Positions 9,104 to 17,041 of a stretch of 64,000 nucleotides of DNA are shown piece by piece. A program made the translations under genes and the position numbers. The DNA is from Mesorhizobium sp. WSM3859 (GTDB taxonomy: Bacteria > Pseudomonadota > Alphaproteobacteria > Rhizobiales > Rhizobiaceae): positions 1 through 64,000 of the forward strand of contig NZ_NSGG01000007.1 in assembly GCF_002295065.1 (NCBI RefSeq), given 5' to 3'. The notes below the pieces were generated by a model. The model had not been told where the DNA came from. It did no database searches and worked only from the letters and a program-made list of their open reading frames with translations. The stretch's first letter is position 1; the number at the start of each line of letters is the position of its first letter.

Positions 9104-9763
9104 CTAATCGCCGGCCTGGGGTTTTCGAAAGAAGCCCGACAGAATATTCGGACCCGATTCTCCGGGGCGCAGCCTGATTCCGTCCTCGAAGCAGTTCAGC
9201 GTCACGCATTGAAAGCCGTTGGCCGCGAGCAGCGCCACCAGCGAGTCACGGTCGAAATGGTGCAGGTGCTCGTTGGGTAGGCGCATGCGCCAGGTTCGGA
9301 ACCATGCGTCGCCGTCGGCGCCGAGCTCACGCCAGCGGCAATAAGGGACGGCGACGGCCAGGTGCCGGGTCTTAAGGCGGCCGAGGAAACTGAGATCCGG
9401 GATGTGTTCGAGCACGTCGAACATGGCGACGAGATCCCATGTGCCGGCGAGTGCCTCATCCCAATCGACAAAGCGGACACCCTGGGGCAGCGGAAACTCG
9501 GCGATGTCGCAGCCGGCGCAATCGGCGACGCCTGTTATCTTCGCGGCTTCGATGAATGTGCCGGTGCCATACCCGATTTCCAGCACCGAGCGCGGAATTT
9601 CACCGGTGATGCCAAGCACCCAGCCAAGCCGCTGATAGCCGAGCTTGATGGTCCGGTCGCTCAGGTCCTCGTAATAGGAAATGTATTTCTTGTCGTATTT
9701 GATCGGCGTGAAGTCGATCTGGTGGATCACGCCGAATTCGTCCGCCTCATAGTTATCCAGCAT
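9104..9763 (-). CDS. Class I SAM-dependent methyltransferase
   Basis: The 219-residue protein has motif I as VLEIGYGTGTF, an acidic second-strand region (GCDIAEF) and the post-motif DLVAMFDVLEHIPD, typical of Methyltransf_11/23 enzymes. The C-terminal half (LPNEHLHHFDRDSLVALLAANGF) matches the usual ending of small-molecule and polysaccharide methyltransferases. The substrate is not evident. It faces the ligand-binding protein gene tail to tail across a 166-base gap without clear features, and no partner gene lies in operon with it. Confidence 0.82.
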   Translation of the reverse strand: MLDNYEADEFGVIHQIDFTPIKYDKKYISYYEDLSDRTIKLGYQRLGWVLGITGEIPRSVLEIGYGTGTFIEAAKITGVADCAGCDIAEFPLPQGVRFVDWDEALAGTWDLVAMFDVLEHIPDLSFLGRLKTRHLAVAVPYCRWRELGADGDAWFRTWRMRLPNEHLHHFDRDSLVALLAANGFQCVTLNCFEDGIRLRPGESGPNILSGFFRKPQAGD

Positions 9764-9841
9764 TCAGACGCCGCCTCCGCATGCCGAATTCTCTACATGG
9801 CAGAGCTAAACGCAACGTAACGGGAACGCTGAGCGCTTGCG

Positions 9842-10093
9842 TCAAATCGCGCTGGTGCGCCTTGCCACCAGCCGCAGCCATGGCGCCAGATGGAAGCCGG
9901 CCATCAACAGATACATTGGCGTCATGCCGCCGAGCACCGGGGCGCCCGACATGCACATCATGTCGTGGCCGTCATAGGCAGCCGTCAGCAGCGCCATCGC
10001 TGCGAAGGTCGGGGCGGCGGCGAGGCAAAGCCAGTCGGCAAGGCCGAAGCCGCTCAAGCCGGTTGGGCGAGGGGCGGAATTGTCGATGCTCAT
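9842..10093 (-). CDS. Small integral membrane protein of unknown function
   Basis: The 83-residue protein has two hydrophobic segments (about 18-38 and 52-72) separated by a Met/His/Cys-containing loop, GHDMMCMSG. The ATG at 10093 is preceded at eight bases by AAGG; a GTG nine bases upstream is an alternative. It lies 99 bases downstream of the DUF899 gene on the same strand and may share its transcript. The loop residues could bind a metal ion, but that is speculation. I do not recognise the family. Confidence 0.6.
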   Translation of the reverse strand: MSIDNSAPRPTGLSGFGLADWLCLAAAPTFAAMALLTAAYDGHDMMCMSGAPVLGGMTPMYLLMAGFHLAPWLRLVARRTSAI

Positions 10094-10192
10094 GGTATTC
10101 ACCTTCCCAAAGTGGTCGGGATTTCAGATGTTCGGAAGGATATCGAGATCGGCTCCGGCGGCGTGCGGGCCGCCGCCGGAGTCGCTTCAGGC

Positions 10193-10942
10193 TCAGGCGC
10201 TCTTGTTGCGGAACGCCGCTTCACCGGCATCCGACACCTCGACCCATCTCTGATCGGGGGCGGCGCCCGCTTCGTAATTGTCGTGCCAGTTCCACCATTT
10301 GTAGGTCTGGGTCTGCGGATAGCCTTCGGGCGAATCCTCCCACACTTCCTGGCGGCCCAGCGGCGTGACGTCGAGATAGCTCCACACGGTGCCGAAGGCC
10401 TCGTCGCCGCGGTTGTTGACGAAATAGGTGCGGAAGATGCGCTTGCCGTCATGGATGAAGACGTTGTGGCCGTGCCATTCGTCGACGCCGAAATCCTTAT
10501 CCCAGCTGTCGGTGATGGTGTACCAGGGCATTTTCCAGTCCATCCGCTGCTTCAGCCGCTGGATGTCGGCCTGCGGCGCGCGCGAGGCATAGGCAAGCGT
10601 GGTGTCGCGGGCGTTGAGATGGGCGAGGTTGCCGACCATGTCGGCGCCGAGCGAGCAGCCGCGGCAGGCATGTTCCGGCCAGCCATAGACGCCCGGCTCG
10701 AAGAAGGCGCGGTAGATGACGAGCTGGCGGCGGCCTTCGAAGAGATCGAGCAGGCTCGCCTTGCCGTTCGGGCCTTCGAACACATAGTCCTTCGTGACTT
10801 CCATCCACGGCATGCGGCGGCGTTCGGCGGCCAAAGCATCGCGGGCGCGGGTCAGGGTCTTTTCCTTGACGAGCATCTCTTCATAGGCGCCTTCCCACGC
10901 TTCCTGCGAAACGACCGGCGGTGTCTTCATGTGTTGGGTCAT
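10193..10942 (-). CDS. DUF899 family thioredoxin-like protein
   Basis: The 249-residue protein matches the DUF899 family of thioredoxin-fold proteins. The pattern includes WMEVTKDYVFEGPNG, then LFEGRRQLVIYRAFF, then HACRGCSLGADMVGNLAHLNARDT. The CRGC motif corresponds to the CxxC region and the C-terminal WHDNYEAG region is family-typical. No member function is firmly known. It lies head to head with the winged-helix regulator at 11064, with about 120 bases between them holding both promoters. This arrangement suggests control of the gene by that regulator. Confidence 0.85.
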   Translation of the reverse strand: MTQHMKTPPVVSQEAWEGAYEEMLVKEKTLTRARDALAAERRRMPWMEVTKDYVFEGPNGKASLLDLFEGRRQLVIYRAFFEPGVYGWPEHACRGCSLGADMVGNLAHLNARDTTLAYASRAPQADIQRLKQRMDWKMPWYTITDSWDKDFGVDEWHGHNVFIHDGKRIFRTYFVNNRGDEAFGTVWSYLDVTPLGRQEVWEDSPEGYPQTQTYKWWNWHDNYEAGAAPDQRWVEVSDAGEAAFRNKSA

Positions 10943-11063
10943 TGCTCTTGTCCCGTTCTTGGGTTTGGTTGGGGGTGACAGGGACAGACATAGGGCCGCA
11001 TGGTTCGATGGTGAGAGTTACAAGTGTGACGCGATTTGCTGCAGCGAGCCCTGAGGCGGCGGC

Positions 11064-12284
11064 ATGGACTCGCTGATCAACGCCGCCGGGCGCGCGCTTG
11101 CCGCGGGCGATCCGCTCGGCGCCTTGAAGCGCGTGGCGCTGCGCGACGACGCGCCGGCGCTGGCGCTGCGCGGCATCGCGATGGCGCAGCTCGGCGACTT
11201 CGCCAAGGCTAAGGCGTTGCTGAAGGACGCCGCCCGCGCCTTCAGTTCGAGGGAGATCGTCGCCCGCGCGCGCTGCGTCGTCGCCGAGGCCGAGATCGCG
11301 CTCGTCTCGCGCGACCTCGGCTGGCCGGAGAAGGCCTTGCGATCCGCACGCGCCACTCTTGCCGCGCATGGCGACCGGCTGAATGCCGCCTATGCCGGCA
11401 GCCTCGAGGCGCGCCGTCTCATCCTGATCGGCCGGCTCGACGAGGCCGAGCGGCTGCTTTCGGACTTCGATCCGGCGCCGCTGCCGCCGGTCGCGCGCGT
11501 CGCGCATGAGCTCGCCGCGGCCGGCATCGCGGTCAGGCGTCTGAGGACAAAGGCGGCGCGCTCGGCATTCGGCCGGGCATCGCTGGCCGCTTACGAAGCC
11601 AACATCCCGGCCTTGAAGGCGGAGGTCGAAGCGGCATCCCTGGTCCTGAACACGCCGATCGGCCGACTGATCGCGCGTGGGACAGAGAAAGAGCTGTTGC
11701 TCGACGAGGTCGAAGCGTTGCTGACCTCGGGTGCGCTCGTCGTCGATGCTTCGCGCAACGTCGTCCGGGTGGCCGACGCGGTCGTTTCGCTGGCGACGCG
11801 GCCCGTGCTGTTCGCGCTGGCGCGCACGCTTGCCGAGACATGGCCGGCGGATGCCTCGCGCGAGACGCTGCTGAGGCGCGCCTTCCGGGCAAGACACGCT
11901 GATGAATCGCATCGCGCGCGGCTGAGGGTCGAGATGGGACGGCTCCGCGCCGAGCTCGCCGGGGTGGCCGAGATCAATGCTACGGCAGCCGGGTTTGCGT
12001 TGACGCCCTTAAAGGCCGCCGAGGTCGTCGTGCTGGCGCCGCCGGTCGAAGACGAACATGGCGCGGTGCTTGCCTTTCTGACCGATGGCGAGGCCTGGTC
12101 CAGCTCGGCGCTGGCGATCGCGCTCGGCGCCAGCGCGCGCACCGTGCAGCGGGCGCTGGAAGAGCTGTCGACGCAGAATAAGGTGCAGGCGGTCGGTCGT
12201 GGTAGGGCGCGCCGCTGGATGATGCCGCCGGTGACTGGATTCCCGACTGTGTTGTTACTCCCGGGTCCGCTGCCGACCGACTAG
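11064..12284 (+). CDS. Winged-helix transcriptional regulator with helical N-terminal half
   Basis: The 406-residue protein begins with an alanine-rich helical region (about 1-200) that resembles degenerate TPR repeats. A winged-helix-like segment of the OmpR C-terminal type follows (about 215-320). At the C terminus is a second helix-turn-helix, SSALAIALGASARTVQRALE, ending in a basic stretch. It is likely cytosolic and DNA-binding, with the N-terminal half acting as a protein- or ligand-sensing module. It is divergent from the DUF899 gene and lies 31 bases before the beta-propeller gene. The two flanking genes are the likeliest targets; the signal is unknown. Confidence 0.7.
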   Translation: MDSLINAAGRALAAGDPLGALKRVALRDDAPALALRGIAMAQLGDFAKAKALLKDAARAFSSREIVARARCVVAEAEIALVSRDLGWPEKALRSARATLAAHGDRLNAAYAGSLEARRLILIGRLDEAERLLSDFDPAPLPPVARVAHELAAAGIAVRRLRTKAARSAFGRASLAAYEANIPALKAEVEAASLVLNTPIGRLIARGTEKELLLDEVEALLTSGALVVDASRNVVRVADAVVSLATRPVLFALARTLAETWPADASRETLLRRAFRARHADESHRARLRVEMGRLRAELAGVAEINATAAGFALTPLKAAEVVVLAPPVEDEHGAVLAFLTDGEAWSSSALAIALGASARTVQRALEELSTQNKVQAVGRGRARRWMMPPVTGFPTVLLLPGPLPTD

Positions 12285-12315
12285 TCTGGGGTCGTTGTTC
12301 GAATGGAGGTCGAAA

Positions 12316-12954
12316 ATGAAAAGAGCCGCTGCCGAGATCCTGCGTGAATACGGACCGTTCCCCGGCATCGACCGCGTCAACGGCGTTACCTATGACGGCG
12401 AACATGTCTGGTTCGCCAGCGGCGACAAGCTGAACGCGCTCGATCCCGACAGCGGCAAGATCGTGCGTTCGATCGATGTCGCCTCGCATGCCGGTACTGC
12501 CTTCGACGGCGAGTATCTCTACCAGATTGCCGAGGATCGCATCCACAAGGTCGACCCGAAGATCGGCAAGGTCGTCGCCACCATTCCGGCCCCCGGCAAT
12601 GGCGGCGATTCAGGCATGGCCTGGGCCGAGGGTTCGCTCTGGGTCGGCGAATATCGGGCGCACAAGATCCATCAGATCGATCCTGAAACGGGCAAGGTGA
12701 TCCGCACCATCGAATCGAAGCGCGTCGTCACCGGCGTCACCTGGGTCGACGGCGAGCTCTGGCATGCCACCTGGGAGGGCGAGGAGGGCGACCTGGTGCG
12801 CGTCGATCCCGCCACCGGTGACGTGCTGCAGGAACTGGCGATGCCCTCCGGCGTCTCGGGGCTGGAATCCGACGGCGGCGGCTGCTTCTTCTGTGGTGGC
12901 GGCAGCAGCGGCAAGATTAAGGCAGCAAAGCGTCCGGGACACGGCGGCAAGTAA
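12316..12954 (+). CDS. Beta-propeller (YVTN/PQQ-like) protein
   Basis: The 212-residue protein is built of repeats such as DGEHVWFASGDKLNALDPDSG, DGEYLYQIAEDRIHKVDPKIG and EGSLWVGEYRAHKIHQIDPETG. These are blades of a YVTN or PQQ-like propeller, as found in glutamine cyclotransferase-like and virginiamycin lyase-like proteins. Only four or five blades are present, so it may dimerise or be a short family form. There is no signal peptide. The last residues are glycine- and cysteine-containing (GGGCFFCGGGSSG). The ATG at 12316 follows GGAGG; a TTG 21 bases earlier was rejected. It is probably co-transcribed with the upstream regulator. Confidence 0.75.
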   Translation: MKRAAAEILREYGPFPGIDRVNGVTYDGEHVWFASGDKLNALDPDSGKIVRSIDVASHAGTAFDGEYLYQIAEDRIHKVDPKIGKVVATIPAPGNGGDSGMAWAEGSLWVGEYRAHKIHQIDPETGKVIRTIESKRVVTGVTWVDGELWHATWEGEEGDLVRVDPATGDVLQELAMPSGVSGLESDGGGCFFCGGGSSGKIKAAKRPGHGGK

Positions 12955-12978
12955 CGGACTGATGGAGGGGCGGCCCGA

Positions 12979-14067
12979 TCAGGCCGCTTCGCGCGCTGGC
13001 CGTGGCATGCCCTTGTCGGCGACCTTTGCAGCGTTTGGCCCATCGACATGCGCCCAGGCCGGCCGCTCGAACAGGAAGGCGCCGAAGCCGATGCGCTTGA
13101 CGATGAAGTAGAGCACCACCGGGCTGACGACCGAGACAAGCAGCACCGCAAGGCTCAGCATGCCGGTGTCGGTCAGGAGGCCGCTCGCCAGCATGACACC
13201 GCGGAAGATCGACATCGGGATGGTGAAGGCGACATAGACCACCAGCGAATGCTCGCCGAGCCAGCGCAGCCATTCCATCGAGGCGAATTTCGACAGGAAG
13301 CCGCCGGCAACGCAGAGCGCCACCGCGCCGGCGACTGCCAGCGTAAGATGCAGCGGCGGCCATGCCGCCAGGCCCATCTGCATGCCGACCGGTTGCATTG
13401 CGTAGCCCGGCGAATAGACGAGCAGGCCGTTGACGAGCGCCCAAGCAAGCAGGCTAGCCACGGCGATCGCCGGCCGCGACTGCGTCCATTCCACCAGCCG
13501 GAAGATCAGCGGCGCGAGCACAAAGCCGAGATAGAAGAACACGAAATAGGCCGCGAACTGCTCGAGTGCGTAGCTGTCCGGCTGCGGCGCCCACATCTGC
13601 AGCGCGGCGGCAGCCAAAATGATGATCCAGTGCGGCACTCTGAATTCGCGCAGGACGCGGATGACGATCCCGAAGACCGCCAGCATGTAGATGAACCACA
13701 AGACGCCATAGGGCTGGACGACGGCCATTGCGAGGTCGTGCAGCATGCCGGCGGGATCGCGGCTGAAGATGCCGATCTTCAGCCCGATCGAGATAAGCGC
13801 CCACAGCACATAGAAATACAGATAGTGGACGACGCGGCGGTCGACATAACGCCGCCACGGCCGGTCGATCACCTGCGACAGGAACAGGCCCGAGATCAGG
13901 AAGAATTCCGGCATACGGAAGGGCGTCGCGAAGCCGATGACATAATGCAGGAAGCCGACGCCGCCGGTGTACTCACCGGTGTTGTAGGCCGAATACATCA
14001 TCACCACCAGGATGATGGAAAGGCCTTTTGCCGTGTCCACCCACGGCATGCGGTTGGGGCTGGTCAT
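12979..14067 (-). CDS. Acyltransferase 3 family membrane protein
   Basis: The 362-residue protein has about ten hydrophobic segments. It opens with WVDTAKGLSIILVVMMY, the usual first helix of the acyltransferase 3 (OafB/OpgC/NodX-like) family, which transfers acetyl or succinyl groups to surface sugars at the inner membrane. The GFATPFRMPEFFLISGLF segment is also family-typical. The ATG at 14067 was chosen because the first helix starts right after it; the upstream frame extension lacks family sequence. The acceptor is unknown, and no glycan genes lie immediately beside it. Confidence 0.82.
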   Translation of the reverse strand: MTSPNRMPWVDTAKGLSIILVVMMYSAYNTGEYTGGVGFLHYVIGFATPFRMPEFFLISGLFLSQVIDRPWRRYVDRRVVHYLYFYVLWALISIGLKIGIFSRDPAGMLHDLAMAVVQPYGVLWFIYMLAVFGIVIRVLREFRVPHWIIILAAAALQMWAPQPDSYALEQFAAYFVFFYLGFVLAPLIFRLVEWTQSRPAIAVASLLAWALVNGLLVYSPGYAMQPVGMQMGLAAWPPLHLTLAVAGAVALCVAGGFLSKFASMEWLRWLGEHSLVVYVAFTIPMSIFRGVMLASGLLTDTGMLSLAVLLVSVVSPVVLYFIVKRIGFGAFLFERPAWAHVDGPNAAKVADKGMPRPAREAA

Positions 14068-14174
14068 GCGCGATCTCGAGGATAATTCAACTGCCGAGAT
14101 TGTAGCGGACCGGCGAATGCCCCGCAGCAACAAGCTTACGATATCGTAAACGGAAACCTTGTTCGGGGCCTGCG

Positions 14175-15434
14175 TTAACCATCGCCTTGCGGAGACTGGA
14201 CGGCTGCACGCGTCTGGCGCATCGCTATCGCGACGATCGCGCCCGACAGGAACGTCAGCGCCGCGATGGCCGCGATCGCCGCGGCGAAGCCGAAGAAGTC
14301 GGCGATGAGACCCGCCGACAGCGCACCGATCGCGTAGCCGAGATCGCGCCAGAAGCGGTAGACGCTGAGCGAGCGCGCCCGCCAGGAGGGATGAGAGGCG
14401 TCCGACACCGCCGCGATCAGGCTTGGGTAGACCATCGCCGTGCCGAGGCCGAGCAGCAGGCTCGCCACCAGCCACCAGCCGAAATCGCGCGTCATGGCGG
14501 TCAAGAGAAGCCCCACCGCCTGCACCCACATGCCGGCGACGATCAGGCCTTTGCGGCCCCAGCGGTCGCTCAACGGGCCGGTCGCGACCTGCAGGATGCC
14601 CCAGACCGCAGGATAGACCGCCTTGAGGATGCCGATGCGCTCGATGCCGAGCCCGTTGGCGACGAAGAAGAGCGGGAACAGCCCCCAGGTCATGCCGTCA
14701 TTCAGATTGTTCACCAGGCCGGCTTGTGAAGCGGCGAACAGGTTGCGGTCCCCGAACGAGGTCAGCATGAAGATCTCGCGGAAGCTGAGCGGTGAAGCCT
14801 GTTTTGGGTGGTTGGCCAGTTCCAGCCGCACATGCTCGCGCGTGTCGCGCACGAGCAGGATGGACAACGTCGCACCCAGGATCGCGTAGCCGACTCCGAG
14901 ATAGATCGGCACCGGCCGCAGCCCGTAGCGGCTGGCGAGATAGCCGGTGAGGAAGGCGGTGACGCCGACAGCGAGGTAGCCGGCGAACTCGTTGAGGCCA
15001 ACGGCCAGTCCGCGCGATTTCGGCCCGACCAGATCGACCTTCATGATTACCGTCATCGACCAGGCGAAACCCTGGTTGATACCGAGCAGCGCGTTGGCGG
15101 CGACGATCCAGCCCCAGCTCGGGGCCCAGATGATGATGAAGGGCACTGGCAGCCCGAACAGCCAGCCGAGGATCAGCACGCGCTTGCGGCCCCATATGTC
15201 GGCAAGCTGGCCGGAAACGAGATTGGCGCAGGCCTTGACCACGCCGAAGCTGACGATGAAGGAGGTGACGAGCGTGGTGGATGCGACGCCGAATTCCTCA
15301 GCGCCGATCAGCGGTACGACGGTCCGCTCGATGCCGACCATGCCGCCGACAAAAGCATTGATCAGCACCAGCAGCGAAAACTGCTTCCAGTTGGCCTTGA
15401 GGCCGAGCGCGACGGCGGGCCCCGCTGCGTTCAA
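14175..15434 (-). CDS. Major facilitator superfamily transporter
   Basis: The protein has 419 residues and about twelve membrane segments. The loop-2 signature is GQLADIWGRKRVLILG and its counterpart in the second half is GPLSDRWGRKGLIVAG, a classical MFS drug/metabolite transporter layout. The likely start is the TTG at 15434, whose bases overlap the TGA of the upstream hydrolase gene; no closer ATG gives the first helix. The overlap implies translational coupling with the persulfide-dioxygenase-like enzyme. A sulfur-compound or sulfite exporter role is plausible from context but not shown by the sequence. Confidence 0.85.
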   Translation of the reverse strand: MNAAGPAVALGLKANWKQFSLLVLINAFVGGMVGIERTVVPLIGAEEFGVASTTLVTSFIVSFGVVKACANLVSGQLADIWGRKRVLILGWLFGLPVPFIIIWAPSWGWIVAANALLGINQGFAWSMTVIMKVDLVGPKSRGLAVGLNEFAGYLAVGVTAFLTGYLASRYGLRPVPIYLGVGYAILGATLSILLVRDTREHVRLELANHPKQASPLSFREIFMLTSFGDRNLFAASQAGLVNNLNDGMTWGLFPLFFVANGLGIERIGILKAVYPAVWGILQVATGPLSDRWGRKGLIVAGMWVQAVGLLLTAMTRDFGWWLVASLLLGLGTAMVYPSLIAAVSDASHPSWRARSLSVYRFWRDLGYAIGALSAGLIADFFGFAAAIAAIAALTFLSGAIVAIAMRQTRAAVQSPQGDG

Positions 15435-16162
15435 GGTTCCGCCCCGGCGTTGACGGCCCGGGTCCGGGCGGCCTCCGGCGGCGGGGCAGGGATGTCTGCG
15501 GTCATGGCGGCGATGAACTCGCCTTCGTCCTCGATGCGGAACGCCTTGTTGAAACGCCGCTCGAAACCGATGGTCGATGTCGGCTTGCCGCTCAGCGAAC
15601 GCCCGCAGACCGAGCCCGAATAGGCGCCGGGCAGCACCTCGATATGATCCGGCAATTCCTTCAGCCGGCGCACGCTGGTAAAAAGCGCGCGCGCTCCGTC
15701 CTCGGCGCTGGAAGCGAGCTCTGTGCGGCCGAGATCGCCGACCATCAGCGTGTGCCCGGTGAGCACGAACCAGGGTTCGGCCGACCGTGTCCGGTCGGTG
15801 ACGAGAAGGCTCAGATGCTCCGGCGTGTGACCCGGCGTGTGCATCACCGTTGCCGTGACATTGCCGAGCCCGAGCCCCTCGCCGTCCTTGACGCGCCGGA
15901 ACGGGAAGCCTGCTTCGGCGCCTTCGAACAGCACGTATTCGGCGCCGGTCGCCTCGGCGACCGCGCGTCCCGCCGAGATGTGGTCGGCATGAATATGCGT
16001 GTCGACAACATAGAGGATGCGCATACCGGTCGCGCGCGCCGCCTCGACATAGGGCGCGATGTCGCCGACCGGATCGACGACCGCCGCGGACGCCTTGCCG
16101 CCGCAGCCGAACAGATAGGAAGCGGCGACCGGATCGGTGTGCAGGAACTGCCTGAGAATCAT
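15431..16162 (-). CDS. Metallo-beta-lactamase-fold hydrolase, persulfide dioxygenase (ETHE1/Blh)-like
   Basis: The 243-residue protein starts MILRQFLHTDPVAASYLFGC and carries THIHADH with H56, H58, D60 and H61, then MHTPGHTPEHLSLLV and TGHTLMVGDLGRTEL. The short spacing and the GDLGRTEL ending of the metal site are typical of ETHE1-like persulfide dioxygenases, which oxidise glutathione persulfide to sulfite, rather than of glyoxalase II. The ATG at 16162 follows GGAGGAG. It is transcribed away from an ArsR-rhodanese gene and overlaps the MFS gene. That layout resembles BigR-type sulfide-detoxification operons. Confidence 0.85.
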   Translation of the reverse strand: MILRQFLHTDPVAASYLFGCGGKASAAVVDPVGDIAPYVEAARATGMRILYVVDTHIHADHISAGRAVAEATGAEYVLFEGAEAGFPFRRVKDGEGLGLGNVTATVMHTPGHTPEHLSLLVTDRTRSAEPWFVLTGHTLMVGDLGRTELASSAEDGARALFTSVRRLKELPDHIEVLPGAYSGSVCGRSLSGKPTSTIGFERRFNKAFRIEDEGEFIAAMTADIPAPPPEAARTRAVNAGAEP

Positions 16163-16226
16163 CGCTTTCTCCTCCGAGCGAGCAACTGAGCGGCGCGCAA
16201 GCCGCTTCGCTTGACAGCAGGTCGAA

Positions 16227-16258
16227 ATCGTCATTCAATCGTTCTGTTGAATGACGAT
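16227..16258. promoter_or_regulatory. 12-bp perfect inverted repeat, likely operator of the ArsR-rhodanese regulator
   Basis: The arms ATCGTCATTCAA (16227-16238) and TTGAATGACGAT (16247-16258) are exact reverse complements around 8 spacer bases. The site lies between the divergent hydrolase gene (start 16162) and regulator gene (start 16276). Binding there could repress both, as known for BigR-type ArsR repressors, which use AT-rich palindromes in the equivalent place. Confidence 0.75.
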
Positions 16259-16275
16259 GCGTCGCAGAAGGGCCG

Positions 16276-16956
16276 ATGTCAATCCGCAATCCGAAACAGG
16301 CGCTCTACGAACAGTTCGCAACCGTTGCCAAGGCGCTCGGCCATCCGCTGCGCCTGGAGATGATCGAGCATCTGGCGCAGGGCGCCCGAAGCGTCGAGGC
16401 TCTCGCCGCGAAGCTCGGCCAGCCGATCGCCAACATCTCGCAGCATCTCCAGGCGCTGCGCCGCGCCGGCATCGTCTCGGCCGAGCGCGACGGCAAGTTC
16501 GTGCATTATTCGCTGGCCGATGACAGCGTGCTTTCCGCCTTCGCCTCGGTGCGCGGCGTTGCCGAGCGGCAGCTTGCCGAGGTCGATCGCATCGTCCGCG
16601 GCTATTTCGATGCGCGCGATGACATGCGGCCGGTGACGCGTGACGAGCTGCGGGCGATGATGCGCGATGGGCTAGTGACGCTGATCGATGTCCGCCCGGC
16701 GGACGAGTTCGCGCTCGGCCATGTGCCCGGCGCGATCAACGTTCCGCTGCGGGAAGTCAAGGCATGGTCGGCCGGCACCGATGCCAGCAGGGAAGTCATC
16801 GCCTACTGCCGCGGCCCGTGGTGCGTGATGTCCTTCGAGGCGGTCGCGGCGCTGCGCTCGCTCGGGCATTCCGCGCGTCGACTGGAGGACGGCATGCCGG
16901 AATGGAAAGCCGCCGGCCTGCCGGTGGAAGTGGTCACCTGCGTAGCCTCCTTATAG
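16276..16956 (+). CDS. ArsR-type repressor fused to a rhodanese domain
   Basis: The 226-residue protein joins an ArsR winged helix (about 12-95, recognition region QPIANISQHLQALRRAGIV) to a rhodanese domain (about 120-220). The rhodanese loop reads CRGPWC with C178 at the sulfur-carrying position. There is no metal-binding cysteine motif in the winged helix, so sensing through a persulfide on the rhodanese cysteine is more likely than metal sensing. The ATG follows the 12-bp palindrome by 17 bases. It probably represses itself and the divergent persulfide-dioxygenase/MFS operon until reactive sulfur accumulates; this is inference from context. Confidence 0.85.
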   Translation: MSIRNPKQALYEQFATVAKALGHPLRLEMIEHLAQGARSVEALAAKLGQPIANISQHLQALRRAGIVSAERDGKFVHYSLADDSVLSAFASVRGVAERQLAEVDRIVRGYFDARDDMRPVTRDELRAMMRDGLVTLIDVRPADEFALGHVPGAINVPLREVKAWSAGTDASREVIAYCRGPWCVMSFEAVAALRSLGHSARRLEDGMPEWKAAGLPVEVVTCVASL

Positions 16957-17041
16957 TGGCTGAACTCGGCGTCGATGGCGATCCGTTTTGTTCTCCAGGT
17001 CGCTGTGCCGCAGTCTGGAACGCAGACTCCACAAGATGCGT

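Noticed and set aside
15435..16289. Extension that would fuse the MFS gene to upstream sequence
   Set aside because: The extension is the out-of-frame shadow of the hydrolase gene; the TTG at 15434 is a better start.
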